Source: Streptosporangium roseum DSM 43021
GTDB lineage: Bacteria; Actinomycetota; Actinomycetes; Streptosporangiales; Streptosporangiaceae
Length of the DNA stretch: 64,000 bases
Reading direction: 5' to 3'
NCBI RefSeq assembly: GCF_000024865.1
Contig: NC_013595.1
Span: 10,168,001-10,232,000, forward strand
Shown piece after piece: positions 8,885-15,724 of the stretch. The translations under genes were made by a program, and so were the position numbers. A model generated the notes under the pieces. That model did not search any database and had not been told where the DNA came from. It saw only the letters and a list, made by a program, of their open reading frames with translations. Every line of letters begins with the position of its first letter. The first letter of the stretch is position 1.

Positions 8885-10192
8885 TCAGCAACCGTCCAGG
8901 AAGCGGTCAAGCACCCGGACCCCGAACCGGAGCGAATCCACCGGCACCCGCTCGTCCACCCCATGGAACATTCCGGAGAAGTCCAAGTCCGCTGGGAGCT
9001 TCAGCGGCGCAAACCCGAAACCGCGCATGCCCAGCCGGCTGAACGCCTTCAGGTCCGTGCCGCCCGACAGGGTGTACGGCACGGCGAGCGCCCCCGGGTC
9101 CTCGGCGACCAGCGCGTCGGCCATCGCCCGCACCAGCGGCCCGTCGAAACCGGTCTCGACGGCGATGTCGTGGTAGACGAACTCCCTGGTCACGTTGGGG
9201 CCGAGCAGCTCGTCGATCGTCTGGAAGAACTCTTCCTCGTGTCCGGGCAGGAAACGGCCGTCCACGTGCGCGGTCGCGGCCTGCGGGATCACGTTGGCCT
9301 TGTAGCCGCCCTGCAGCATGGTGGGGTTGGCGGTGTTGCGCAGCGTGGCGCCGATCATCCGGGCCAGCGGCCCGAGCTTGGCCACGGTCGCCTCGGCGTC
9401 GTCCAGGTCGAGTTCGAGCTCCAGCGCCCTGGAGGTCTCGGTGAGGAAGGCCCTGACCGTCTGCGTGAGCCGTACCGGCCACTCGTAACGCCCGATGCGG
9501 CCGACCGCCTCGGCCAGCTCGGTGATCGCGTTCTCGCCGTTGAGCATGGAGCCGTGCCCGGCCCGGCCGCTGGCGGTCAGCCGCATCCAGGCGATGCCCT
9601 TCTCGGCCGCCTCGATGAGATAGAGCCTGCGGGCCTCGTCGATGGAGACGCTGAACCCGCCGACCTCCCCGATCGCCTCGGTGCACCCGTCGAACAGGTC
9701 CTTGTGCTTGTCGGCCAGCCACTGGGCGCCGTAGGTGCCGCCGGCCTCCTCGTCGGCGGTGAACGCCAGCACCACGTCCCGCGGCGGGCGGCGCCCCTCG
9801 CTGAGCCGCTGCCGGACGACCGCGAGGATCATCGCGTCCATGTTCTTCATGTCGACCGCGCCGCGTCCCCAGACGCACCCGTCGGCGACCTCCCCGCTGA
9901 GCGGGTGATGGGTCCAGTCGTCGGCGTCGAACGGGACGACGTCGAGATGGCCGTGGAGCAGCAGTGCGTCGCGGGAGGAGTCCTCCCCCTCGATGCGGGC
10001 GATCACGTTCGCCCTGCGGCTGTCCGACTCCAGGATCTGCGGCTCCAGCCCGACCTCCGCCAGCTTGCCGGCCACGTACTCGGCGGCGGCCCGCTCGCCG
10101 GGGCCGGAGTTGTCGCCCGCGTTGGTCGAGTCGATCCGGATCAGGTCACGGCACAGCCCGGCGACCTCGTCCTCGCCATTGAGCGCGGTCAT
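8885..10192 (-). CDS. M20 family metallohydrolase (dipeptidase/deacylase type)
   Basis: A 435-residue cytosolic zinc hydrolase. The start at ATG 10192 has AAGGAG six to nine bases upstream. Metal-binding motifs occur in order: LLLHGHLDVVP (first zinc His and nearby Asp), GRGAVDMKNM (bridging Asp) and FTADEEAGG (general-base Glu and zinc Glu). The dimerisation domain follows, with ASGRAGHGSML. A C-terminal SGGTDLKAF and a late His complete the site. M20 enzymes cleave amide bonds in dipeptides, acetylated amino acids or succinyl-diaminopimelate. This one resembles the broad ArgE/DapE/carboxypeptidase group, and its substrate cannot be assigned. It stands alone between a secreted-protein gene and tRNA-Leu. 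Confidence 0.93.
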   Translation of the reverse strand: MTALNGEDEVAGLCRDLIRIDSTNAGDNSGPGERAAAEYVAGKLAEVGLEPQILESDSRRANVIARIEGEDSSRDALLLHGHLDVVPFDADDWTHHPLSGEVADGCVWGRGAVDMKNMDAMILAVVRQRLSEGRRPPRDVVLAFTADEEAGGTYGAQWLADKHKDLFDGCTEAIGEVGGFSVSIDEARRLYLIEAAEKGIAWMRLTASGRAGHGSMLNGENAITELAEAVGRIGRYEWPVRLTQTVRAFLTETSRALELELDLDDAEATVAKLGPLARMIGATLRNTANPTMLQGGYKANVIPQAATAHVDGRFLPGHEEEFFQTIDELLGPNVTREFVYHDIAVETGFDGPLVRAMADALVAEDPGALAVPYTLSGGTDLKAFSRLGMRGFGFAPLKLPADLDFSGMFHGVDERVPVDSLRFGVRVLDRFLDGC

Positions 10193-10356
10193 GTCGACTC
10201 CTTCGGTTTGGTACGGCTTGCGCCTCCATCCTGCCGCCGCCGGGCGCCCGCGGACATCCCCGCGGGGCCGGGTCGCTTACCGATATGACGCGAGCTCAAG
10301 AGTTTGCTAACCTGAGTCCGCCGACGCGGGATGACGGTCCCGCGTGCAGGCACCAA

Positions 10357-10442
10357 GTCCGGGTGGCGGAATAGGCAGACGCGCTAGCTTGAGGTGCTAG
10401 TGCCCTTTGCGGGGCATGGGGGTTCAAGTCCCCCCTCGGACA
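10357..10442 (+). tRNA. tRNA-Leu (anticodon GAG)
   Basis: An 86-nt class II tRNA. The acceptor stem GTCCGGG pairs with CTCGGAC (one G-T pair) and A is the discriminator. The anticodon stem CTAGC/GCTAG encloses the loop TTGAGGT, giving anticodon GAG. A variable arm (TGCCCTTTGCGGGGCA) and the T arm GGGGGTTCAAGTCCCCC follow. CCA is not encoded. The 3' end adjoins an integrase fragment, so this tRNA is a plausible attachment site. Confidence 0.96.
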
Positions 10443-10458
10443 CAAACTCTTGACCTAT

Positions 10459-10494
10459 AAGGTCCTGGTTACCACCAGTGGTAACCAGGACCTT
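10459..10494 (+). terminator. Strong hairpin terminator after tRNA-Leu
   Basis: A perfect 17-bp inverted repeat: the arm starting AAGGTCCTGG (10459-10475) and the arm ending CCAGGACCTT (10478-10494), with only two bases between. It is followed by TCGGTTTC. It starts 17 bases beyond the tRNA and also overlaps the end of the recombinase-like fragment on the other strand. Confidence 0.7.
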
Positions 10495-10731
10495 TCGGTT
10501 TCTCGGGTGATAGACGAGCCGCAGATCCAGTTCTGCGTAGATCTTCGCCTTCCGCAGCGGACCCGCCTGGGCGAGCACTTGGACCGCGTCACCGAGCTCC
10601 CGCATGACGGACGCCGGCTGATCCCGGCCGAGCTTCCGCTCACGGACCCGCGGCATCCAGCGGATCCTGCTCACGGCCTCCGTCCTCCGGGCCTGCTCCT
10701 CCCGGATCCATCCGGCGATCACCACGGGGTC
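10480..10731 (-). pseudogene. C-terminal remnant of a large serine recombinase
   Basis: The reverse strand encodes a block with DPVVIAGWIREEQARR, then MRELGDAVQVLAQAGPLRKA and KIYAELDLRLVYHPRNRKVLV. I recognise this pattern from the far C-terminus of actinobacterial recombinase-family (large serine integrase) proteins. The catalytic N-terminal and recombinase domains are missing, so this is a relic. Its last codons run into the hairpin just after tRNA-Leu. A decayed integrase at the 3' end of a tRNA is what a lost integrative element leaves behind. The assignment rests on motif memory alone. Confidence 0.55.
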
Positions 10732-10766
10732 GGCGACGGCATCCGCACGTACGCCACGAACAAGCG

Positions 10767-10856
10767 GAAACCATCCCCGCAGACGCGGGGCCGACTCACG
10801 CACGCCGAAGCAGATGCCGGAACCGTGGGGACCATCCCCGCACGTGGGAGGTGAGC
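10767..10856. CRISPR. Two-repeat type I-E CRISPR remnant
   Basis: Repeat 1 (10767-10795, 29 nt) begins GAAACCATCCCCGC and ends GCGGGGCCGAC, with the palindrome CCCCGC-AGAC-GCGGGG. Repeat 2 (10828-10856, 29 nt) begins GGGACCATCCCCGC but is degenerate in its second half. Between them lies exactly one 32-nt spacer (10796-10827). The 29/32 geometry and the ACCATCCCCGC core are those of actinobacterial type I-E arrays. No cas gene is present in the window and no third repeat follows at 61-base spacing, so this is a relic or a solo mini-array. Confidence 0.6.
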
Positions 10857-10935
10857 TGGTGCACGCTGGCCTCCCCAGTGGTTCGGGCGGGACACCGGCC
10901 GCAGAATCAAGCCGCCTGCCCGAGCATGAGGGGGG

Positions 10936-11172
10936 TCAGTCGTCGCCGATGGGGGTGCGGAGGATCGGGACGGCGCTGTAGTTCTCACCATCGACCTTGG
11001 CGACCTGGTCCTTTGTAAGCCAACGCTCGACGACGTAGCACCGGTGGCCGTCGTCCTCGGCGTAGAACACCAGCGCCATCCACTGCGCTTCGCCCCTGCG
11101 CCACGCGCGTAGCCACGCCATGCGGGAGTCGAGCATCACCAGAGGTGGGCGAGGCGGGACAGCGGCGGACAC
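10936..11172 (-). CDS. Small hypothetical protein
   Basis: A 78-residue product from GTG 11172. It contains WLRAWRRGEAQWMALVFYAE followed by GHRCYVVERWLTKDQVAKVDG, a pattern suggesting a small beta-rich domain, with no transmembrane segment. No convincing ribosome binding site was found, and an internal ATG could be the true start. It lies between the CRISPR remnant and another orphan gene, in DNA of somewhat lower GC than its surroundings. It may therefore be cargo of a past integration. I cannot assign a function. Confidence 0.5.
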   Translation of the reverse strand: MSAAVPPRPPLVMLDSRMAWLRAWRRGEAQWMALVFYAEDDGHRCYVVERWLTKDQVAKVDGENYSAVPILRTPIGDD

Positions 11173-11202
11173 GAGGAGAGGCTACGGGTAGAGGCTGACA
11201 GA

Positions 11203-11670
11203 TCAGCCGATCTCTGTGATGTACGGCTTCAACGCGATGGAGTCATCCCGTCCGTACACCCACTCGATGCCGAGCGGGTTGGGGCCGAGATCGAAGCGGG
11301 TTTCTCGCATATAGTCCTCGCCTCTGTCGTCGACCAGGTCGAGTGAGATCTCCTCGATATTCACGCCTTGGAGCTTCTGCTTGGCCAGTTGTAGCGCCTG
11401 CTCGCAGTCTTGGGCGCCGAGTTTCGCGGCGAACTGCGTGCTTGCCTTCTCGTCGATGACGACGTGTGGGGGATTGACCGTTGGGTTCCCGCACGTGTGG
11501 ATGTGGCCCTGTTGGAGGGCGTACAGGAAGTTGTGCACGCTGTCCGCCTTCAGGACATGGTTACCACCGAAGATCACGCCTAACAAGCCAGGGATTATGG
11601 CTAACCCGAAAAACATCACGCCGCCGAGGACCATAGCCAACCCAGCGATTCGTCCCATGGCGATCAGCAT
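11203..11670 (-). CDS. Hypothetical membrane-anchored protein
   Basis: A 155-residue product. One N-terminal transmembrane segment of about 25 residues (IAGLAMVLGGVMFFGLAIIP and beyond) precedes a soluble domain that contains two cysteines (HTCGNP and AQDCEQ) and ends YGRDDSIALKPYITEIG. An outward-facing globular domain is likely. It could start at ATG 11670 or at the second ATG four codons later; neither has a clear ribosome binding site. Codon use is less GC-extreme than in flanking genes, consistent with transferred DNA downstream of the tRNA. I do not recognise the family. Confidence 0.6.
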   Translation of the reverse strand: MLIAMGRIAGLAMVLGGVMFFGLAIIPGLLGVIFGGNHVLKADSVHNFLYALQQGHIHTCGNPTVNPPHVVIDEKASTQFAAKLGAQDCEQALQLAKQKLQGVNIEEISLDLVDDRGEDYMRETRFDLGPNPLGIEWVYGRDDSIALKPYITEIG

Positions 11671-11743
11671 GCCCGGCTGGTACCGCGACTACGCCTGTTC
11701 CTGCGAGCATGCATCTACTCGGACACACGGTAGTAGCCAGGGG

Positions 11744-11780
11744 GTCCTGGCCGCCTGATCAGGTGGTCAGGACTTTTGTT
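11744..11780 (+). terminator. Rho-independent terminator-like hairpin
   Basis: Thirteen bases from GTCCTGG (11744) pair with the arm ending GTCAGGAC (11773), with G-T pairs allowed and a GATC loop. The T-rich tract TTTTGTTT follows on the plus strand. No plus-strand gene lies just upstream, so it may be a leftover of the former element. Confidence 0.5.
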
Positions 11781-11849
11781 TGACTGGAAGGCAGATCGAA
11801 GGAAGAAAGGCCGGCTCCGCGGGATTCTCGCCCCGTGACAGCGGGATGA

Positions 11850-11869
11850 TCACCTATCACGATAGGTGA
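11850..11869. promoter_or_regulatory. 20-bp palindrome, possible operator
   Basis: TCACCTATC and GATAGGTGA are exact inverted repeats separated by AC. The size and symmetry suit a dimeric repressor. It lies about 180 bases upstream of the minus-strand gene starting at 11670. No regulator gene adjoins it. Confidence 0.4.
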
Positions 11870-12129
11870 CATGTCTCGATGTCTACTGCCACACCCCGGC
11901 GGGCCTGCGGGTTGCGTCCATGGATGTGGTGGACGGGTTCCGCCGGCGGCGGGTGGCGGTAATGGTGCCCGTCCACCTGCGTTCCGGTCAGGGGTGTCCA
12001 TCTGTGCGGCGCCATACGGGGTGGAAGGTCAAAGGCGCGGCGAGGGTGGGTGGGGTGGCCGGGGGCCGCCCTTTCGTGCGGCGCCGTACGGAGTGCTCCC
12101 CGCTGCGCGGGCCGGGGGAGGGGGCGGTG

Positions 12130-12204
12130 CAGGGGTTTTCCTTGATCTGTTGGGATTGGCGGCGCTATGGACCGCCAATCCCAACAGATCAAGGAAAACC
12201 CCTG
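12130..12204. repeat. Perfect 33-bp inverted repeat with 9-base loop
   Basis: The arm 12130-12162 (starting CAGGGGTTTTCCTTGATC) and the arm 12172-12204 (ending GATCAAGGAAAACCCCTG) match over all 33 bases around the loop CGCTATGGA. Such a structure could be a REP-like or MITE-like element or a very strong bidirectional terminator. No flanking target duplication was seen. Confidence 0.85.
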
Positions 12205-12452
12205 ATCACTACCCGCTTCCGGGGCTCATCGGCGCCCGCCCTGCCTCGCCCGGTCCACCACCGCCCCCCTTACCAGGCATTCTCGCCCGCCCATCGGCCG
12301 GCTCCTTAGTCGACGGGACACGGCAGTCGACGTACGGCGCGGCTCACGGGGTGGCTCGGAGACACGCGACAGCTCGGCTCACGGGACGGTATGGAGGCGT
12401 GCGGCGGCTCGGAGGCATGATGCGGTCCGGTGTGGGGAAGGGGCCCCGCGCG

Positions 12453-13082
12453 TCATGCCGGCACCGTCTGCGGGACGGCGGTCGCGGTGGCACGCAGCGG
12501 CTTGAGGGCCCGGGACCAGGTGACGACCTCGCTGAGCATAGTGTTCAGAGTCGCCTCCTGGTGCTCAGCCGGGGAGCACACTCCGGGTTCGGCGGGGTCG
12601 GCGGAGTCGGTGAACTCGAAGTCGGTGAACATCGACAGCGCGACCTGGGTCTGCACGCCGGCGATCTTCACCTCGGCCAGCGTCAGCCGTAGGTGCTCCA
12701 CCGCGCGGATCCCTCCCTGTATCCCGTAGCCGACGAATCCGGCCGCCTTGTCGTTCCACTCCGCGTACAGGAAGTCGATCGCGTTCTTCAGCGCGGCGGG
12801 GACGGAGTGGTTGTACTCCGGGGTCACGAACACGAACCCGTCGAACGAGTCGATCGTCGTGGCCCACCTCACGGTGTGCGCGTTGCGGTACTGACCGAAT
12901 GCGGCGGGCACGGGCTCGTCCAGCAGCGGCAGCCCGTACTCGGCCAGATCGACCACCTCGACCGTCGCCTCACCGGCCGCGACGGCGGCATGCCGGCCGG
13001 CGACCTCGGCGACCCATCGGGCCACGGTCTCTCCCCGCCGTCCGGGACGGGTGCTTCCGACGATGACGGCGATACGGATCAT
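12453..13082 (-). CDS. NAD(P)H-dependent FMN reductase
   Basis: A 209-residue flavodoxin-like protein. The FMN phosphate loop is VGSTRPGRRGETVARW near residue 8, and the second family signature is FVTPEYNHSVPAALKNAIDF near residue 85. GYGIQGGIRAVEHLR follows in the position that contacts the flavin. Family members reduce FMN, quinones or chromate with NAD(P)H in the cytosol, often as partners of flavin-dependent monooxygenases. The start at ATG 13082 has AAGGAG nine bases upstream. It follows an ABM-like gene on the same strand after a repeat-filled gap, and the pair may be co-transcribed. A paralogue lies at 41904. Confidence 0.92.
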   Translation of the reverse strand: MIRIAVIVGSTRPGRRGETVARWVAEVAGRHAAVAAGEATVEVVDLAEYGLPLLDEPVPAAFGQYRNAHTVRWATTIDSFDGFVFVTPEYNHSVPAALKNAIDFLYAEWNDKAAGFVGYGIQGGIRAVEHLRLTLAEVKIAGVQTQVALSMFTDFEFTDSADPAEPGVCSPAEHQEATLNTMLSEVVTWSRALKPLRATATAVPQTVPA

Positions 13083-13118
13083 CTGTCATTTCTCCTTCTG
13101 CCGACCGGCGTGGCCTGT

Positions 13119-13232
13119 CGGCGAAATCGGCGCGTTGGCGAAATCGGCGCGTCGGTGGAACGCGTGTCCGCGAAAGACATGTCGGTGAAAGGCATGTCAG
13201 TGAAAGGCATGTCAGTGAAAGGCGTCAGTGAA
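13119..13232. repeat. Short tandem repeats between ABM-like and flavin reductase genes
   Basis: Three 15-bp units ATGTC(A/G)GTGAAAGGC occupy 13179-13223. They are preceded by two units of about 17 bases containing GGCGAAATCGGCGCGT (from 13119). The array fills the gap between two genes and stops at the stop codon of the first. Confidence 0.8.
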
Positions 13233-13521
13233 ATCGATACGAGCCGGCCTGGTGGAGATCGGTCAGGACCGGGAGTTCGTCGCATCGCGCGTCGAGGGTC
13301 GTCCGGAAGCGCTGGAACGCCTTCAGCAGCGGCAGCGGCCCCGGTCCAGGCCCGTCGAACACCGCGAAGTCCACGAAACTGACCTCGTCTTCGAGCTGGA
13401 AGCTGGCGTGGCGCATGCCCTCCGGCCGGACCGACGCCAGCTCCTCGTACACGGCGTGGAGCAGCTCCAGGTTCCGTTCCACCTGATCGCTCCTCACCTT
13501 GTAACGGATCATCACCTGCAC
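13225..13521 (-). CDS. ABM-like (dimeric alpha/beta barrel) protein
   Basis: A 98-residue protein starting at GTG 13521 with AAGGAG seven bases upstream. MQVMIRYKVRSDQVERNLELL, then YEELASVRPEGMRHASFQLED and SFVDFAVFDGP, follow the beta-alpha-beta-beta rhythm of antibiotic-biosynthesis-monooxygenase-like proteins. The fold assignment comes from this pattern and from the length. Such proteins act as small oxygenases or as non-enzymatic binding domains. It is upstream of the flavin reductase and could form a two-gene unit with it. Substrate unknown. Confidence 0.72.
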   Translation of the reverse strand: MQVMIRYKVRSDQVERNLELLHAVYEELASVRPEGMRHASFQLEDEVSFVDFAVFDGPGPGPLPLLKAFQRFRTTLDARCDELPVLTDLHQAGSYRFH

Positions 13522-13715
13522 GCTTGGCTCCTTGCCTGGCCGGAAGTCATGGCCACCAACCTGCCGGGGCGGGCGCCGCCGAGGAAGGCCGGGTCAAGGC
13601 TGGCACTGGCGGGGCCACCCTCATCGGCGGCGTGAGCCGGGCGGCGGGCTCGTGTCCCCGGCCGGATGGGCCGCCCTGCCGCGCCATGACGATCTCGGGC
13701 CGCTACCCTCTGGCT

Positions 13716-14699
13716 ATGTTGACCCACGAAGGGGAGATCACCGTCCCCGTTGACCTGTGTCTTCCGGACGGGCAGCTCAATCCGGGGGCGGTGGGCTGGA
13801 CGCGGCGTCCGCTGCACCGGGCGAACCTGCGCGGCTGGGGGCGGGACAAGCGCTGGGAGTACTGGGGGATCGTCACCCCGAGCCACGTGGTCGGGCTCGT
13901 GGCGTCGTCGTTGGACTACGCGGGGCTGCACGGCGTCTACGTGCTGGACCGCGCCACCGGCGTGGAGACCGTCAAGGACGTCGTGGTGCCGCTGGCACGC
14001 GGCGCCGTACTGCCGGAGCGCAGCGGCGCCGGGCGGGCGTCCGTCCGCGGCGGCGGCGTGATGATCGACATCGACCAGCGTCCCGAGGGCACCTCGCTGC
14101 GCGCCGTCGCGCCCGGCGTCGAGGTGGATCTCGACGTGCCGCTGCCGGAGGGGCACGAGTCGCTCGGCGTGGTGGTCCCCTGGGGGCCTCGCCGGTTCCA
14201 GTACACGGTCAAGGACGTCGGGCGCCCGGTGCGCGGGCGGATCCGGCTGGAGTCCGGCGAGTACGCGGTCAGTGAGACGGACTCGTTCGCGGTGCTCGAC
14301 CACGGCCGCGGCAAGTGGCCGTACTCGATCACCTGGAACTGGGCCGCGGGCAGCGGGCACGGCAGGGCGATCCAGCTCGGCGGGAAGTGGACCGACGGCA
14401 CCGGCATGACGGAGAACGCGCTGTTCGTGGACGGGCGGCTGCACAAGATCGGCGATGAGCTGGCCTGGAGCTACGACCGGACGGACTGGCTGCGTCCGTG
14501 GCGGATCACCGGTTCACGGGTCGAGGTGGAGTTCCACCCCTTCCACGAGAAGGTGGCGCGCACCAACCTCGGCGTGGTGGGCAACGAGACGCACCAGTGC
14601 TTCGGTCATTTCTCCGGGCGGGCGCGGACCGACGACGGCACGTGGGTCGACCTCGACGGCCTGGTCGGCTGGGCGGAGGAGGCCCGTAACCGCTGGTAG
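13716..14699 (+). CDS. DUF2804 family protein
   Basis: A product of about 327 residues. TVPVDLCLPDGQLNPGAVGW at the N-terminus, RRPLHRANLRGWGRDKRWEYW, and a C-terminal block with NETHQCFGHFSGR are marks of the DUF2804 family, beta-rich proteins of unknown function found in bacteria and fungi. There is no signal peptide or membrane segment. The frame extends upstream to 13524, but the extra residues are low-complexity and overlap the divergent ABM gene. ATG 13716 gives the usual family N-terminus, and ATG 13686 is the alternative. Its stop codon lies inside the first copy of a 22-bp tandem duplication. Confidence 0.85.
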   Translation: MLTHEGEITVPVDLCLPDGQLNPGAVGWTRRPLHRANLRGWGRDKRWEYWGIVTPSHVVGLVASSLDYAGLHGVYVLDRATGVETVKDVVVPLARGAVLPERSGAGRASVRGGGVMIDIDQRPEGTSLRAVAPGVEVDLDVPLPEGHESLGVVVPWGPRRFQYTVKDVGRPVRGRIRLESGEYAVSETDSFAVLDHGRGKWPYSITWNWAAGSGHGRAIQLGGKWTDGTGMTENALFVDGRLHKIGDELAWSYDRTDWLRPWRITGSRVEVEFHPFHEKVARTNLGVVGNETHQCFGHFSGRARTDDGTWVDLDGLVGWAEEARNRW

Positions 14700-14737
14700 C
14701 CGGACCACGCGAGAATGGTAGCCGGACCACGCGAGAA
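14694..14737. repeat. 22-bp tandem duplication spanning the DUF2804 stop codon
   Basis: TGGTAGCCGGACCACGCGAG plus AA occurs at 14694-14715 and again, unchanged, at 14716-14737. The first copy includes the Trp codon and the TAG stop of the upstream gene. Confidence 0.9.
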
Positions 14738-14851
14738 CCGCCGCCGGCAGCCGGCCAGGCCGGGGCCGGCAGGCGTGCGAGCCGCCTGCTCGCACGGTGT
14801 TGACTTGAACACACAGTGAACTGCCAGGAAAGATGAGTAACCTCCCTCGGC

Positions 14852-15724
14852 ATGAACTGGCAGCGTACGGTCAACAACGCCCTGGTCAGGTTCACCGGAT
14901 TCCAGCTCAACCGGGTAGGGAAAGCCGGGTCCACGTCCGCCGCGGCTCCTGCCGGTGAGGAGAGGGATCCGATCCGGCCACCGGCCGACCCGGTGGCGGA
15001 TCGGCTGCTGACCGCGCCGATCTTCATCCTCTCTCCGGTCAGGTCCGGCTCCACGCTGCTGCGGGCGGTGCTCAACGCCCACTCGATGCTGCACGCCCCG
15101 CACGAGCTGCACGTACGCCGGTTGACCGTGGGCTTCGGCACCTCGCTGTCCGAGAAGGCGATGGACGCCCTCGGCCACAACCGGGCCGACCTGGAGCACC
15201 TGCTGTGGGACCGCGTGCTCCACCGGGAGCTGGTACGCAGCGGTAAGTCCTTCGTCGTGGACAAGACCCCGGCCAACGCCTTCGCCTTCGAGCGCATCGC
15301 CACCTGCTGGCCCGACGCCCGCTTCGTCTTCCTGCTGCGCCACCCCGCCTCCGTCGCGAGGTCCTGGCACGAGGCCGCCCCGGACCGGCGGACACCGCAG
15401 GAGGCCGCCGCCGACGCCCTGCGCTACATGAAGGCCGTGCAGCGGGCCCGGCGCGCCCTCCCCGGCCTGACGGTCCGCTACGAGGACCTGACCGGGGACC
15501 CGGAGACCGAGACCCGGCGCGTCTGCGACTTCCTCGACGTCCCGTGGGAACCCGGGATGCTCGCCTACGGCGAGCAGGCGGTGATCCAGAAAGGCCTGGG
15601 CGACTGGAAGGACAAGATCCAGTCAGGGGTCGTGCAGCGCGGACGCGACCTCCCGGCGTCCGACCAGATCCCCGAGATCCTGCGGCCGATGTCCGTCACC
15701 TGGGGTTACCTGGCGGACTCATGA
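14852..15724 (+). CDS. PAPS-dependent sulfotransferase
   Basis: A 290-residue protein of the P-loop sulfotransferase family. The 5'-phosphosulfate loop is FILSPVRSGSTLLRAVL near residue 58, and the 3'-phosphate-binding segment is FLLRHPASVARSW near residue 160. The C-terminus has YEDLTGDPETETRRVCDFL and WGYL, typical of cytosolic/Stf-type bacterial enzymes. It would transfer sulfate from PAPS to a lipid, glycan or small-molecule acceptor. The following glycosyltransferase overlaps it by four bases (ATGA), so the two are translationally coupled and probably modify the same glycolipid or metabolite. No clear ribosome binding site precedes ATG 14852. Confidence 0.9.
   Translation: MNWQRTVNNALVRFTGFQLNRVGKAGSTSAAAPAGEERDPIRPPADPVADRLLTAPIFILSPVRSGSTLLRAVLNAHSMLHAPHELHVRRLTVGFGTSLSEKAMDALGHNRADLEHLLWDRVLHRELVRSGKSFVVDKTPANAFAFERIATCWPDARFVFLLRHPASVARSWHEAAPDRRTPQEAAADALRYMKAVQRARRALPGLTVRYEDLTGDPETETRRVCDFLDVPWEPGMLAYGEQAVIQKGLGDWKDKIQSGVVQRGRDLPASDQIPEILRPMSVTWGYLADS

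Larger units (their letters stand above)
11781..12452. other. Gene-free, repeat-rich region
   Basis: No convincing coding region here. It holds the 20-bp palindrome at 11850 and the 33-bp inverted repeat at 12130. It also has two copies of a GTGCGGCGCC-TACGG motif about 75 bases apart (near 12003 and 12078) and CGGCTCACGGG-type repeats around 12338-12385. Open frames are low-complexity shadows of this GC-rich DNA. Confidence 0.6.

Noticed and set aside
10706..10734. Possible third CRISPR repeat 61 bases before repeat 1
   Set aside because: CCATCC and CGGGGTCGG are present but out of register by two bases, and the stretch encodes the recombinase motif DPVVIAGWI, which explains it.
10384..10803. 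139-codon minus-strand frame across tRNA-Leu taken as a whole gene
   Set aside because: Its last part is the mirror of the tRNA and its first part is the CRISPR repeat. Only the middle resembles a recombinase, so it is listed as a pseudogene fragment instead.
13079..13285. Minus-strand 68-codon frame encoding DMPFTDMPFTDM
   Set aside because: It is only the intergenic 15-bp repeats read in one frame; no ribosome binding site and it runs into the ABM-like gene.
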